This document shows positions 39,768 to 48,967 of a stretch of 64,000 bases of DNA, one piece after another. The notes under the pieces are model-generated. The model made no database searches, was not told the DNA's origin, and saw nothing but the letters and a program-made list of their open reading frames with translations. Made by a program: the position numbers and the translations under genes. The first letter of the stretch is position 1, and each line of letters opens with the position of its first letter. The DNA is from Bacillus vallismortis (GTDB taxonomy: Bacteria; Bacillota; Bacilli; Bacillales; Bacillaceae), in contig NZ_CP160797.1 of assembly GCF_040784915.1 (NCBI RefSeq), positions 883,001 to 947,000 of the forward strand. Reading direction: 5' to 3'.

Positions 39768-39783
39768 TGGCACACTTCTTGCA
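39768..39783 (+). promoter_or_regulatory. Sigma-54 (SigL) promoter of the aco operon
   Basis: TGGCAC-N5-TTGCA matches the -24/-12 consensus, 40 bp upstream of the acoA start codon. In B. subtilis acoABCL is SigL- and AcoR-dependent (established). Confidence 0.95.
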
Positions 39784-39822
39784 TTGATAAATGTGAACCC
39801 TAAATAGAAGGAGGCGCACAAA

Positions 39823-40824
39823 ATGGAATTGTTAAAACGTGAAGGCTTGTCATTAACTGAGGAGAAAGCGTTGTGGATGTACCAAAAGATGCTGGAAATC
39901 AGGGGCTTTGAAGACAAAGTGCATGAACTGTTCGCACAGGGAGTGCTTCCCGGATTCGTCCATTTGTATGCCGGTGAAGAAGCGGTAGCGGTAGGCGTGT
40001 GCGCTCATTTAGATAATGGCGACAGCATTACAAGCACGCACAGGGGACATGGACATTGTATCGCCAAAGGCTGTGATCTGGACGGCATGATGGCGGAAAT
40101 TTTCGGGAAAGCGACCGGACTGTGCAAAGGCAAGGGCGGTTCTATGCACATTGCGGATCTCGATAAAGGCATGTTAGGGGCAAATGGAATCGTCGGGGGC
40201 GGATTTACGCTCGCATGCGGATCAGCGCTCACCGCTAAATATAAACAGACTAAAAATGTAAGCGTTTGCTTTTTCGGAGACGGAGCAAACAACCAAGGCA
40301 CCTTCCATGAAGGGCTGAACTTAGCGGCAGTATGGAACCTTCCTGTCGTGTTTATCAATGAAAACAACGGCTACGGCGAAGCCACCCCATTTGAATACGC
40401 GTCGGCCTGCGATTCAATCGCTGATCGGGCGGCTGCCTATAATATGCCTGGGGTCACGGTGGACGGAAAAGATATTTTAGCAGTTTACCAGGCAGCCGAG
40501 GAAGCGATAGAAAGAGCAAGAAACGGCGGAGGCCCGTCTTTGATTGAATGTATGACCTACAGAAATTACGGCCATTTCGAAGGGGATGCCCAAACGTATA
40601 AAACGAAGAATGAAAGAGCTGAGCATCTTGAAGAAAAGGATGCCATTCAAGGCTTTAAAAACTACCTTTTAAAAGAAACTGATGCCAATAAACTGTCAGA
40701 CATTGAAGAGCGTGTCAATGAATCAATTGAAAAAGCCGTCTCGTTCAGTGAAGACAGTCCTTATCCAAAAGAATCAGAACTGCTGACAGACGTCTACGTG
40801 TCATATGAAAAAGGGGGAATGTGA
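39823..40824 (+). CDS. acoA: Acetoin dehydrogenase E1 alpha subunit
   Basis: 333 residues. The thiamine-diphosphate motif is present (GDGANNQGTFHEGLNL ... NENN), as in E1 alpha subunits of 2-oxo-acid dehydrogenases. Together with AcoB it cleaves acetoin to acetaldehyde and a hydroxyethyl group that passes to the lipoyl domain of AcoC, giving acetyl-CoA. Shine-Dalgarno AAGGAGG. First gene of a four-gene operon behind a SigL promoter; its stop codon lies one base before the acoB start codon. Confidence 0.96.
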   Translation: MELLKREGLSLTEEKALWMYQKMLEIRGFEDKVHELFAQGVLPGFVHLYAGEEAVAVGVCAHLDNGDSITSTHRGHGHCIAKGCDLDGMMAEIFGKATGLCKGKGGSMHIADLDKGMLGANGIVGGGFTLACGSALTAKYKQTKNVSVCFFGDGANNQGTFHEGLNLAAVWNLPVVFINENNGYGEATPFEYASACDSIADRAAAYNMPGVTVDGKDILAVYQAAEEAIERARNGGGPSLIECMTYRNYGHFEGDAQTYKTKNERAEHLEEKDAIQGFKNYLLKETDANKLSDIEERVNESIEKAVSFSEDSPYPKESELLTDVYVSYEKGGM

Positions 40825-40825
40825 G

Positions 40826-41854
40826 ATGGCGAGAGTCATAAGCATGTCAGACGCGATCAATGAAGCAATGAAGCTTGCGATGAGAAGAGACGAAAATGTG
40901 CTTTTGATCGGCGAGGATGTCGCCGGGGGAGCGGCGGTCGATCATTTGCAGGATGATGAAGCTTGGGGCGGTGTATTAGGGGTCACAAAGGGGCTCGTAC
41001 AGGAATTCGGGCGCACAAGAGTGCTGGACACACCGATTTCTGAGGCGGGCTACATGGGTGCGGCTATGGCTGCGGCATCAACCGGGTTGAGACCGATTGC
41101 CGAGCTGATGTTTAATGATTTTATCGGCACGTGCTTTGACCAGGTCATCAACCAAGGCGCGAAATTCCGCTATATGTTCGGCGGAAAAGCGCAAGTGCCG
41201 ATTACCGTCCGCACCACATATGGAGCGGGGTTCCGGGCCGCTGCCCAGCATTCACAGGCGCTGTATGGCCTTTTCACCAGCATTCCGGGACTGAAGACGG
41301 TTGTTCCGTCCAATCCGTATGACGCTAAAGGACTGCTGCTTGCAGCAATCGAAGACAATGATCCGGTGTTCTTTTTTGAAGACAAAACGTCCTACAACAT
41401 GAAGGGCGAGGTGCCGGAAGATTATTATACAATCCCGCTCGGAAAGGCGGACATCAAACGTGAAGGCGGCGATATCACGCTGTTTGCGGTCGGCAAGCAG
41501 GTCAATACCGCACTTGAAGCGGCTGCACAGCTTTCAGAGAAAGGCATCGAAGCCGAGGTGCTTGATCCCCGCAGTCTGTCTCCTCTGGATGAGGAAGCGA
41601 TTTTCACATCGTTGGAAAAAACAAACCGGCTGATCATCATTGACGAAGCCAATCCGCGCTGCAGCATTGCCACGGATATTGCTGCGATTGTCGCCGACAA
41701 GGGCTTTGACTTGCTTGATGCGCCGATTAAACGAATTACAGCGCCGCATACACCGGTGCCGTTTTCACCAGTGCTTGAAGATCAATATTTGCCGACAGCA
41801 GATCAAATTGTCAGCGTCACGCTAGAATTGTTTGGCGAGCCGGCAATGAATTAA
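40826..41854 (+). CDS. acoB: Acetoin dehydrogenase E1 beta subunit
   Basis: 342 residues from the ATG after AGGGGGAATGTGAG. Transketolase-type pyrimidine-binding half (about 5-180, with GEDVAG, DTPISEAG) and the C-terminal transketolase domain (DPRSLSPLD). Forms the alpha2beta2 E1 heterotetramer with AcoA. An in-frame ATG 21 bases upstream was rejected because it precedes the Shine-Dalgarno. acoC follows after 14 bases. Confidence 0.95.
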   Translation: MARVISMSDAINEAMKLAMRRDENVLLIGEDVAGGAAVDHLQDDEAWGGVLGVTKGLVQEFGRTRVLDTPISEAGYMGAAMAAASTGLRPIAELMFNDFIGTCFDQVINQGAKFRYMFGGKAQVPITVRTTYGAGFRAAAQHSQALYGLFTSIPGLKTVVPSNPYDAKGLLLAAIEDNDPVFFFEDKTSYNMKGEVPEDYYTIPLGKADIKREGGDITLFAVGKQVNTALEAAAQLSEKGIEAEVLDPRSLSPLDEEAIFTSLEKTNRLIIIDEANPRCSIATDIAAIVADKGFDLLDAPIKRITAPHTPVPFSPVLEDQYLPTADQIVSVTLELFGEPAMN

Positions 41855-41868
41855 TGGGGGGGACACAA

Positions 41869-43065
41869 ATGGCGGTAAAAGTAGTGATGCCAAAATTGGG
41901 AATGGCCATGAAACAAGGGGAAGTATCGATATGGAATAAAAAAGTAGGCGATCCGGTTGAAAAAGGAGAAAGCATTGCCAGCATTCAATCGGAGAAAATT
42001 GAAATGGATGTTGAGGCGCCTGAAAAAGGAACGCTGATCGATATCAAAGTAAAAGAGGGTGAAGAGGTTCCGCCCGGCACAGCGATCTGCTACATCGGGG
42101 ACGCCAATGAATCGGTGCCGGAAGAGGCGAAAGCACCTGTTGCAGAAGATAACGAACCGCTAGCCGTCCAGCCCGAAAAACAAGAAAACAAACCCGTAGC
42201 CGCGAAAAAAGAACGAATCAAAATATCTCCAGTCGCCAGAAAAATAGCGGAAAAAGCGGGATTAGACCTGCAACAGCTGAAAGGCACAGGGCCAGGCGGG
42301 CGAATCGTAAAAGACGACGTAACAAAGGCGCTTGCTGAACAGAAAAAAGATCGGCCAGAGCCGGTTTCTGAGCAGAAGGCGCAAGAAACGCCGGTGACAG
42401 GGATGAGAAAAGTCATCGCGGCCCGAATGCAGGAAAGCCTGGCAAACAGCGCGCAGCTGACGATTACGATGAAGGCTGATATCACCAAGCTGGCAGCCCT
42501 TCAAAAACAGCTTTCTCCAACAGCGGAAGAGAGGTACGGCACAAAGCTGACGATGACTCATTTTGTGTCGAGAGCCGCCGTTCTCGCCCTGCAAGCTCAT
42601 CCTATGCTGAACAGTTTTTATCAAAATGAGCGCATCATCACCCATCCTTATGTGCACCTCGGAATGGCTGTGGCCTTGGAAAATGGATTAGTTGTGCCTG
42701 TGATTCGCCACGCTGAAAAGCAATCGCTGGTTGAACTGGCCCAATCCATCTCAGAACATGCCAAAAAAGCGCGCGAGGGACGTGCGGGAAGCGAAGAACT
42801 GCAAGGCTCAACCTTCTCCATTACAAACCTTGGCGCTTTCGGAATCGAGCATTTCACACCGATATTAAATCCGCCGGAAACAGGCATTCTCGGCATCGGA
42901 GCAAGCTATGACACGCCCGTGTATCAAGGGGAAGAGATTGTGAGAAGCAAGATCCTGCCGCTTAGCCTGACATTTGATCACAGAGCCTGTGACGGCGCCC
43001 CTGCCGCTGCATTTCTGAAGGCGATTAAAAGATATCTGGAAGAACCGGCAGCATTAATTTTATAG
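41869..43065 (+). CDS. acoC: Acetoin dehydrogenase E2, dihydrolipoamide acetyltransferase
   Basis: 398 residues. One N-terminal lipoyl domain with lipoyl-lysine K43 (SEKIEMDVEAP), a flexible Pro/Ala/Lys linker, a peripheral-subunit-binding domain (ISPVARKIAEKAGLDL), and the catalytic domain ending in the DHRACDG active-site motif. It is the core of the complex and moves the acetyl group to CoA. The ATG at 41869 was chosen because GGGGGGGAC precedes it. Confidence 0.95.
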   Translation: MAVKVVMPKLGMAMKQGEVSIWNKKVGDPVEKGESIASIQSEKIEMDVEAPEKGTLIDIKVKEGEEVPPGTAICYIGDANESVPEEAKAPVAEDNEPLAVQPEKQENKPVAAKKERIKISPVARKIAEKAGLDLQQLKGTGPGGRIVKDDVTKALAEQKKDRPEPVSEQKAQETPVTGMRKVIAARMQESLANSAQLTITMKADITKLAALQKQLSPTAEERYGTKLTMTHFVSRAAVLALQAHPMLNSFYQNERIITHPYVHLGMAVALENGLVVPVIRHAEKQSLVELAQSISEHAKKAREGRAGSEELQGSTFSITNLGAFGIEHFTPILNPPETGILGIGASYDTPVYQGEEIVRSKILPLSLTFDHRACDGAPAAAFLKAIKRYLEEPAALIL

Positions 43066-43085
43066 GAAAAGCAGGTGAAAACGAC

Positions 43086-44462
43086 ATGACACTAGCCATT
43101 ATCGGCGGCGGACCTGCAGGCTATGCGGCTGCAGTCTCCGCGGCACAGCAGGGCAGAACCGTGCTGCTGATTGACAAAGGCCCGCTTGGGGGAACCTGCC
43201 TGAATGAAGGCTGCATCCCGACAAAGTCTTTATTAGAAAACGCAAACGTTCTTGATAAAATCAAGCATGCCGGCCACTTTGGAATCGAACTTCCGCCCGG
43301 TGCGATATCGGTTGATTGGAGCAAAATGCAGAACCGAAAACAACAGGTTGTCAGTCAGCTTGTCCAAGGCGTTCAATACTTGATGAAGAAAAATCAAATA
43401 CAGGTTGTGAAGGGGACGGCCTCCTTTCTTTCTGACAGAAAGCTCTTGATCGAAAGAGAGAACGGAAAAGAAATCAGAGAGGCGGACCAAGTATTGATTG
43501 CATCGGGATCAGAGCCAATTGCGCTGCCATTCGCCCCGTTTGACGGCGAATGGATTATCGACAGCAAGGACGCGCTTTCTCTATCTGAGATTCCGTCTTC
43601 ACTTGTCATTGTCGGCGGCGGTGTTATCGGCTGCGAGTATGCCGGGCTGTTTGCCAGACTGGGATCGAAGGTGACCATCATTGAAACAGCCGGCCAGCTG
43701 ATCCCGGCTGAGGATGAAGATATTGCCCGTCTCTTTCAGGAGAAGCTCGAAAAAGACGGTGTTGAAGTGCACACTGCATCCAGGTTAGAGCGGGTGGATC
43801 AAGCGGCCAAAACGGCAATATGGAAAAGCGGGCAGCGAGAGTTTAAAACGAAGGCCGATTATGTACTGGTGGCGATCGGCAGAAAACCCCGTCTTGACGG
43901 ATTGCAGCTGGAGCAGGCCGGAGTAGATTTTTCTCCAAAAGGCATTCCGGTGAACGGGCACATGCAGACGAACGTGCCTCATATTTATGCGTGCGGAGAC
44001 GCAATTGGAGGCATTCAGCTGGCGCATGCGGCTTTCCATGAGGGCATCATCGCTGCTTCTCATGCTTCCGGCAGGGATGTCCAAATCAATGAGAAACATG
44101 TGCCCCGCTGCATTTACACATCACCGGAAATCGCGTGTATCGGAATGACAGAACAACAGGCAAGAAGCGAATACGGGGATGTGAAGATTGGTGAATTTCC
44201 TTTTTCCGCAAACGGCAAAGCGCTCATTAAACAGCAAGCGGAAGGAAAGGTCAAAATCGTGGCGGAACCTGAATTCGGCGAAATCGTCGGTGTCTCGATG
44301 ATTGGTCCTGATGTCACCGAGCTCATCGGCCAGGCGGCTGCGATCATGAATGGTGAGATGACCACTGATATGGCGGAGCATTTTATCGCCGCCCATCCGA
44401 CACTGTCGGAAACATTACACGAGGCGCTGTTAAGCACAATTGGGCTTGCAGTGCATGCATAA
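43086..44462 (+). CDS. acoL: Acetoin dehydrogenase E3, dihydrolipoamide dehydrogenase
   Basis: 458 residues. FAD-binding GGGPAGYAAA, redox-active disulphide GGTCLNEGCIPTKS, NAD-binding GGGVIGCEYAG, FAD-binding CGDAIGG, and the C-terminal His-Glu pair in AAHPTLSETLHEA, all intact. Reoxidises the lipoyl group of AcoC with NAD+. Last gene of acoABCL and followed by a strong terminator. Confidence 0.95.
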   Translation: MTLAIIGGGPAGYAAAVSAAQQGRTVLLIDKGPLGGTCLNEGCIPTKSLLENANVLDKIKHAGHFGIELPPGAISVDWSKMQNRKQQVVSQLVQGVQYLMKKNQIQVVKGTASFLSDRKLLIERENGKEIREADQVLIASGSEPIALPFAPFDGEWIIDSKDALSLSEIPSSLVIVGGGVIGCEYAGLFARLGSKVTIIETAGQLIPAEDEDIARLFQEKLEKDGVEVHTASRLERVDQAAKTAIWKSGQREFKTKADYVLVAIGRKPRLDGLQLEQAGVDFSPKGIPVNGHMQTNVPHIYACGDAIGGIQLAHAAFHEGIIAASHASGRDVQINEKHVPRCIYTSPEIACIGMTEQQARSEYGDVKIGEFPFSANGKALIKQQAEGKVKIVAEPEFGEIVGVSMIGPDVTELIGQAAAIMNGEMTTDMAEHFIAAHPTLSETLHEALLSTIGLAVHA

Positions 44463-44473
44463 CACGGAAAAAA

Positions 44474-44507
44474 GCAGGCGCGGGGGATACAAGGCGCCTG
44501 CTTTTTT
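44474..44507 (+). terminator. Terminator of the acoABCL operon
   Basis: Perfect stem GCAGGCGC / GCGCCTGC followed by TTTTTT. Confidence 0.93.
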
Positions 44508-44512
44508 ATTGT

Positions 44513-44526
44513 TGAAAGCGCTTAAT
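44513..44526 (+). promoter_or_regulatory. Candidate CcpA (cre) site upstream of acoR
   Basis: TGAAAGCGCTTAAT with the core AAGCGCTT fits the cre consensus except at the last two bases. acoR is known to be under CcpA-mediated glucose repression in B. subtilis, which fits the location. Confidence 0.6.
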
Positions 44527-44578
44527 TTTTCCCCTACAATAGATGAAAACGGCGTGTAAGGGAGGAGCGATCAAGGAA

Positions 44579-46396
44579 ATGAATTCGATCCCAAACGATT
44601 TGCAAACCTGGAAACGTTTTGTGAAAGACGGTGTACTTGATGAAGCACGGTTAAGAAAACGGATCGCCGAGTCATGGCATCGCTGCAAAAAAGCTGAGGT
44701 CAACCCATATTTAGAAAAAGGCCCAAAGGTTTTACAGCAAACGGAGCTGGATCAGCAGTCAAAAAAGCATTCATTTTTCCTGAAGACCGCACAGCCTTAC
44801 CTCGAAAAACTGCTGCCTGCCATAAAAGAAATGGAAATGATGGCGCTGTTAATTGATTCAGAGGGTGTTGTTCAGTCACTCGACGGCCATCCCCGCGCGC
44901 TCTATGAAGCCAAACGCATCAACTTCGTCAAGGGCGCGTGCTGGACGGAAACGGCTGTCGGAACAAATGCGATTGGCACGGCGCTCCACGTGATTGAGCC
45001 GGTTGCGATACAAGGATCAGAACATTACTCCATCGCTTCCCATCACTGGAATTGTTCAGCCGCTCCGATTCACCATGAGGATGGCAGCCTTGCGGGTGTG
45101 ATTGACATATCGTGTCCAACGGCAGGCGCGCATCCCCACATGCTCGGTATAGCCACTGCGATCGCTTATGCCGCGGAACGGGAACTGGCAGCTAAAAGCC
45201 GCGAGAAAGAGCTGGAGCTGATCAGCCGTTTTGGAGATAGGGCTGCATCCCGTGTGCCAATGGTTCTCTGCAATACCAAACAGCACATTATCAGCGCGAG
45301 CATGCCGATTCGAACCTCAATACCGGATTGGCAGGGCCGACACCTGTATGAGTTGAAAGAACGGGGCTTTTCAATCGAAAAAGCAGTCACCATGGGAGAT
45401 GGAGGCATGTGTTTTTATCTCTCGGAACAAAAGAAAAAGCCGGCATTTCGTTTCAATGGAGTTATCGGGCAAAGCGGCCGATCGCAAGGAATGCTGAAGA
45501 ACCTTGAACGAGCGGCTGCGGCGGATGCAACGGTCTGTCTGTCGGGCGAAACGGGTACGGGGAAGGAAGTCGCGGCACGCGCGCTTCATGAGAACAGCGA
45601 GCGGCGGCACGGCCCGTTTGTTGCTGTCAATTGCGGAGCGATCCCGTCTGACTTGATTGAAAGCGAGCTTTTCGGCTATGCGGAGGGCGCTTTTACGGGA
45701 GCGAAACGAAACGGCTACAAAGGCGCCTTTCAAAAAGCGAATCATGGGACCTTATTTTTAGATGAGATCGGAGAAATCTCCCATTCAATGCAGGTTGCGC
45801 TTTTAAGGGTGCTTCAGGAACGCAAGATTACGCCGGTCGGCGGAGCGAAAGAAATTCCGGTTGATATTAGAGTCATTGCCGCCACACATTGTGATTTGCG
45901 CGAGCTTGCTGAAAGCGGGATAATCAGAGAGGACTTGTTTTACCGCCTTCATGTCTATCCAATCGATCTTCCTCCTTTACGCGACCGCCCCGAAGATATT
46001 CCGGACCTCTTTCAGTACTACAAACAGAAAAATCATTGGCCTGGCGAACTTCCCCTTGCTTTGTTGGATGTGCTGAAACAATGGAGGTGGCCGGGGAATA
46101 TTCGCGAGCTGTTTAATGTGTTTGAACGTCTTTCCATCAGATTTCCGGACGGCCGGCTGAAGGATGAGCCGCTCACCGCTTTACTGGAAGCTGCCGGACT
46201 GCCGATCAGCCCGGCAGAAAAAAAGCCGGATGCGGCCGGCGCGCTGACCCTTCGTGAGCAAATCCAAAAAGATATGATGATCAAAGCGCTTGAATCCGCA
46301 AAAGGTAACGTCTCTCAAGCCGCCAAAATCAGCGGGATCCCCCGAAGCACTTTCTACAAACGGCTGAAAAAATTCAACTTGGCCGCTGAATCATAA
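44579..46396 (+). CDS. acoR: Sigma-54-dependent activator of acetoin catabolism AcoR
   Basis: 605 residues from ATG 44579 (length of B. subtilis AcoR). An N-terminal GAF-type sensor region (about 60-220) precedes an AAA+ domain with Walker A GETGTGKE (near 323), the sigma-54 contact loop GAFTGAKR (near 370), Walker B LFLDEIGE, and a C-terminal Fis helix-turn-helix ([19 protein letters not shown]). No receiver domain, so activation is by ligand. It drives acoABCL from the SigL promoter at 39.77 kb. An in-frame ATG at 44543 lies upstream of GGGAGGAG and was not used. Confidence 0.95.
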   Translation: MNSIPNDLQTWKRFVKDGVLDEARLRKRIAESWHRCKKAEVNPYLEKGPKVLQQTELDQQSKKHSFFLKTAQPYLEKLLPAIKEMEMMALLIDSEGVVQSLDGHPRALYEAKRINFVKGACWTETAVGTNAIGTALHVIEPVAIQGSEHYSIASHHWNCSAAPIHHEDGSLAGVIDISCPTAGAHPHMLGIATAIAYAAERELAAKSREKELELISRFGDRAASRVPMVLCNTKQHIISASMPIRTSIPDWQGRHLYELKERGFSIEKAVTMGDGGMCFYLSEQKKKPAFRFNGVIGQSGRSQGMLKNLERAAAADATVCLSGETGTGKEVAARALHENSERRHGPFVAVNCGAIPSDLIESELFGYAEGAFTGAKRNGYKGAFQKANHGTLFLDEIGEISHSMQVALLRVLQERKITPVGGAKEIPVDIRVIAATHCDLRELAESGIIREDLFYRLHVYPIDLPPLRDRPEDIPDLFQYYKQKNHWPGELPLALLDVLKQWRWPGNIRELFNVFERLSIRFPDGRLKDEPLTALLEAAGLPISPAEKKPDAAGALTLREQIQKDMMIKALESAKGNVSQAAKISGIPRSTFYKRLKKFNLAAES

Positions 46397-46448
46397 AGCA
46401 TACTTCTTTCAAGAAATGGAAACGTTATGTATGAAGGAGGGTGTTAGA

Positions 46449-46628
46449 ATGAATATTCAAAGGGCGAAAGAAATTGTAGAATCTCCCGACATGAAGAAAG
46501 TAACATATAACGGAGTTCCTATTTACATTCAGCACGTGAATGAAGAAGACGGAACAGCGAGAATTTATCCGCTTGATGAACCGCAAGAGGAGCATGAAGT
46601 GCAGCTGACCAACTTAAAAGAGGATTAA
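46449..46628 (+). CDS. sspH: Small acid-soluble spore protein H
   Basis: 59 residues. The N-terminus (MNIQRAKEIVESPDMKKV) and YNGVPIYIQHV are the SspH family signature. Minor SASP of the spore core, made in the forespore under SigG in B. subtilis. Shine-Dalgarno GAAGGAGGG, 7 bases before ATG 46449. I found no convincing SigG promoter in the short gap after acoR. Confidence 0.93.
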   Translation: MNIQRAKEIVESPDMKKVTYNGVPIYIQHVNEEDGTARIYPLDEPQEEHEVQLTNLKED

Positions 46629-46631
46629 ACA

Positions 46632-46662
46632 AAAATGGCCCGCTTCATAAGCAGGCCATTTT
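46632..46662. terminator. Bidirectional terminator between sspH and yfjF
   Basis: AAAATGGCC / GGCCATTTT stem gives T-runs on both strands and serves the two convergent genes. Confidence 0.85.
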
Positions 46663-46663
46663 G

Positions 46664-46990
46664 TTATCCGCGCGGCGCAAATAAAATGACACAGACGCCG
46701 AGGAGACAAATCAATGCGCCGACCCAGTCATACAGATCAGGTGTTTTCCGGTCGACAAGCCATCCCCACAGGACCGCAAGCACGATGAATACTCCGCCAT
46801 AAGCGGCGTATACACGGCCGAAGGAAGGGAAGGACTGAAACGTTGGAAGAATGCCGTAGACAATCAGGATCAGCGCTCCGGCGATCCCGTAGCCGACTGG
46901 CTTTGCCTCTCTCAGCCACAGCCAAACCAAATACCCGCCGCCAATTTCGGCAAGCCCCGCCGCGAGAAATAAAAGAATGGTCATCAGCAT
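46664..46990 (-). CDS. yfjF: YfjF, UPF0060 small membrane protein
   Basis: 108 residues with four predicted membrane helices spanning nearly the whole chain ([54 protein letters not shown]). Matches the UPF0060/YnfA family, structurally like small multidrug-resistance proteins but with no assigned substrate. The ATG was chosen 8 nt behind GAGGAG; GTG codons just upstream are alternatives. Confidence 0.85.
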   Translation of the reverse strand: MLMTILLFLAAGLAEIGGGYLVWLWLREAKPVGYGIAGALILIVYGILPTFQSFPSFGRVYAAYGGVFIVLAVLWGWLVDRKTPDLYDWVGALICLLGVCVILFAPRG

Positions 46991-47042
46991 CACGCGCACT
47001 CCTCAACTTGCTTTTCTCTTTCATTATAAAGGAGGAATGCTG

Positions 47043-47585
47043 TTAAAGATTCGGATGATCCTCAAATTCCTTCAAATAAGCGTTTCTCTGAATCTCCGTA
47101 AACTGGCTGATCCAGTTGCTTTTCGCCTCTTCATTCAGATGGGGGAGGATATAGCGTTCAACCGTTTCAAAAAACAGAGGGTTCGCGATAATGTTCCAGG
47201 TAGGGATGCGAACGGCCTTGCCATCTGTTTTCTCGATGATGATATCCTCAAAAAAGATCCCTTTCAAACTGTTATGATGCCGTCCCATATAAATCTGTTT
47301 GATTTCTGAAAAACGCGCACTGCGATTTCGCGAGAAAATCTCGCCATCAGGACCTGTCTTTACGCTGAAAATAATATTTCCCCGGCTTGTGAACGCCGGA
47401 AAAGCCATAAAAAATGTGATTAATCCATAAACAATCGCCATTAATCCTCCGCCCAAATAAAGCAGGGCATACTTAGATTCAAATGTGAGTGCTTCAGACA
47501 CCAGCCACACTCCCGCAATAAAGGCGCCCCCTGTGGCGAGGAACAGCCAAGCTCTTAGAAACATCATGCTTTTTACTTCAATCAA
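47043..47585 (-). CDS. yfjE: YfjE, two-helix membrane protein, paralogue of YfjD
   Basis: 180 residues from a TTG preceded by AGGAG at 7 nt; that ribosome site overlaps the yfjD stop codon, so translation is probably coupled. Two N-terminal membrane helices are followed by a cytosolic domain. The C-terminus (WISQFTEIQRNAYLKEF) is identical to YfjD over more than 40 residues, from a tandem duplication. I recall the pair as a DUF of unknown function. Last gene of the yfjABCDE operon. Confidence 0.8.
   Translation of the reverse strand: MIEVKSMMFLRAWLFLATGGAFIAGVWLVSEALTFESKYALLYLGGGLMAIVYGLITFFMAFPAFTSRGNIIFSVKTGPDGEIFSRNRSARFSEIKQIYMGRHHNSLKGIFFEDIIIEKTDGKAVRIPTWNIIANPLFFETVERYILPHLNEEAKSNWISQFTEIQRNAYLKEFEDHPNL
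47046..47185 (-). repeat. yfjE copy of a 140-bp near-identical repeat
   Basis: Matches 47599-47738 at a fixed offset of 553 with three differences. It covers the shared C-terminal coding part of yfjE and yfjD. Confidence 0.92.
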
Positions 47586-47595
47586 TGTACTGCTC

Positions 47596-48153
47596 CTAAA
47601 GCTTCGGATGATCCTCAAATTCCTTCAAATACGCGTTTCTCTGAATCTCCGTAAACTGGCTGATCCAGTTGCTTTTCGCCTCTTCATTCAGATGGGGGAG
47701 GATATAGCGTTCAACCGCTTCAAAAAACAGAGGGTTCGGAACAATGTTCCAAGTGGGAATGCGAATAGTTTTCCGGTCAACAGTCCGAATCATTACATCT
47801 TCCTGAAAAAGCCCTTTTAGGCTAGATTTATGCCGGCTCATCTCAATTTTCTTTATATCGATAAATTTCACAGACACTTTGTCAGTGAACAACTCTCCAT
47901 CTTTTCCTGTTTTGATGCGGAAGATGGTATTTCCCCGCGGGGTGAACGCCGGAAAGAAGATGATAAATAAATATAAACAAAACAAGGTGAACAGAAAGCC
48001 GGCAGGAATGGCTAAAAGGTAATATTTCGTTTGAAAGGTAATACCCATATAAAAGAGCCACAAACATGCTAATCCCATACCGGCAGATCCGACAAAAGCC
48101 CATATTCTTAGGAACATTCTGCTTTTGACTTCAACAATTTCTTGGTTTTTCAA
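47596..48153 (-). CDS. yfjD: YfjD, two-helix membrane protein, paralogue of YfjE
   Basis: 185 residues from a TTG 7 nt behind AAAAGGAG. Same plan as YfjE: MFLRIWAF start of helix 1, a second helix, then a soluble domain containing TPRGNTIFRIKTG. The N-terminal halves of the two paralogues have diverged while the 3' ends remain nearly identical. Function unknown. Confidence 0.8.
   Translation of the reverse strand: MKNQEIVEVKSRMFLRIWAFVGSAGMGLACLWLFYMGITFQTKYYLLAIPAGFLFTLFCLYLFIIFFPAFTPRGNTIFRIKTGKDGELFTDKVSVKFIDIKKIEMSRHKSSLKGLFQEDVMIRTVDRKTIRIPTWNIVPNPLFFEAVERYILPHLNEEAKSNWISQFTEIQRNAYLKEFEDHPKL
47599..47738 (-). repeat. yfjD copy of a 140-bp near-identical repeat
   Basis: Partner of 47046-47185. 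Identity fades on the 5' side of both genes, suggesting recent conversion of the 3' ends. Confidence 0.92.
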
Positions 48154-48182
48154 TGCTTTTCTCCTTTTGTCCATTCAGATTC

Positions 48183-48956
48183 TTATTCACTTTTTGAAAT
48201 GATTTGATTTACAACATCCTTATGAGCAGGGAGGACAGAAAATTCATTCTGGGTGATGCCTGTAACAAGCCAAGTATGACGGGTTCCGGGCAGAACAAAT
48301 GCCATGTCAGCTACTTCAGGAGCGTTATCTTTGTCATACGCCAGGCGCATCAGTGTATCCATTTTCCCTTTTCGTAAAGCCAGATCATTTACAAATCGGG
48401 TAACGTCCTCTTGGTGGTCATGTTTTTCAAGGAATTCTTTTAGGTATGAAGGGTTGTCCGAAGCGCCCTCCAAGAGTTTTTCAAATTCATTTGATGTCAA
48501 TGACACAATCGAGTCTCTTTTATCCTCTGTATCTATTATACGTAAAAACTCATCAGTCTTATCAATTAGTCCTTCACTTGATTCCATTTTTGTGATGCGA
48601 TGCACTTGTTCGTCAAAAAGGAGTTCGTGAGAGTAGGTACCGAACTTTGATACATGGCAGGAAACATTCAGTTCGGCGCCTTGTCCGTCAAATTTAGAAA
48701 GCTTCACTGTATAGTCAGCGTCGTTTAATACATGGATAAACGGACAATACTCGTCCTTCAGCCGATATTGATGATTCCGATATTCCGCCGCATCCTTAGC
48801 TAAGAGTGAACGGCATGCAGCTTCAAATAAAGCGCCCAGCTGTTCATCTTCTATCTCCGGAAAATAGGCTTGCTTCAAGGCCATGCCTTGTTCAAAAAAA
48901 CCTTCACTGTAAAAACAAAATAAAAGCTCTTCTATGCTGATTGTAAACTGCTTCAT
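48183..48956 (-). CDS. yfjC: YfjC, soluble protein of unknown function
   Basis: 257 residues, acidic, no signal peptide or membrane helix. It begins QFTISIEELLFCFYSEGFFEQG. Size and operon position beside WXG-like proteins recall chaperone-type partners of type VII secretion substrates, but I see no motif that proves it. Ribosome site GGATAGGAGA. Lies between yfjB and yfjD with 10-30 base gaps. Confidence 0.75.
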   Translation of the reverse strand: MKQFTISIEELLFCFYSEGFFEQGMALKQAYFPEIEDEQLGALFEAACRSLLAKDAAEYRNHQYRLKDEYCPFIHVLNDADYTVKLSKFDGQGAELNVSCHVSKFGTYSHELLFDEQVHRITKMESSEGLIDKTDEFLRIIDTEDKRDSIVSLTSNEFEKLLEGASDNPSYLKEFLEKHDHQEDVTRFVNDLALRKGKMDTLMRLAYDKDNAPEVADMAFVLPGTRHTWLVTGITQNEFSVLPAHKDVVNQIISKSE

Positions 48957-48967
48957 TGATTATTCTC

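Noticed and set aside
46398..46405. GCATACTT before sspH as a SigG -10
   Set aside because: It resembles the -10 but no SigG -35 lies at the right distance, so it was not listed.
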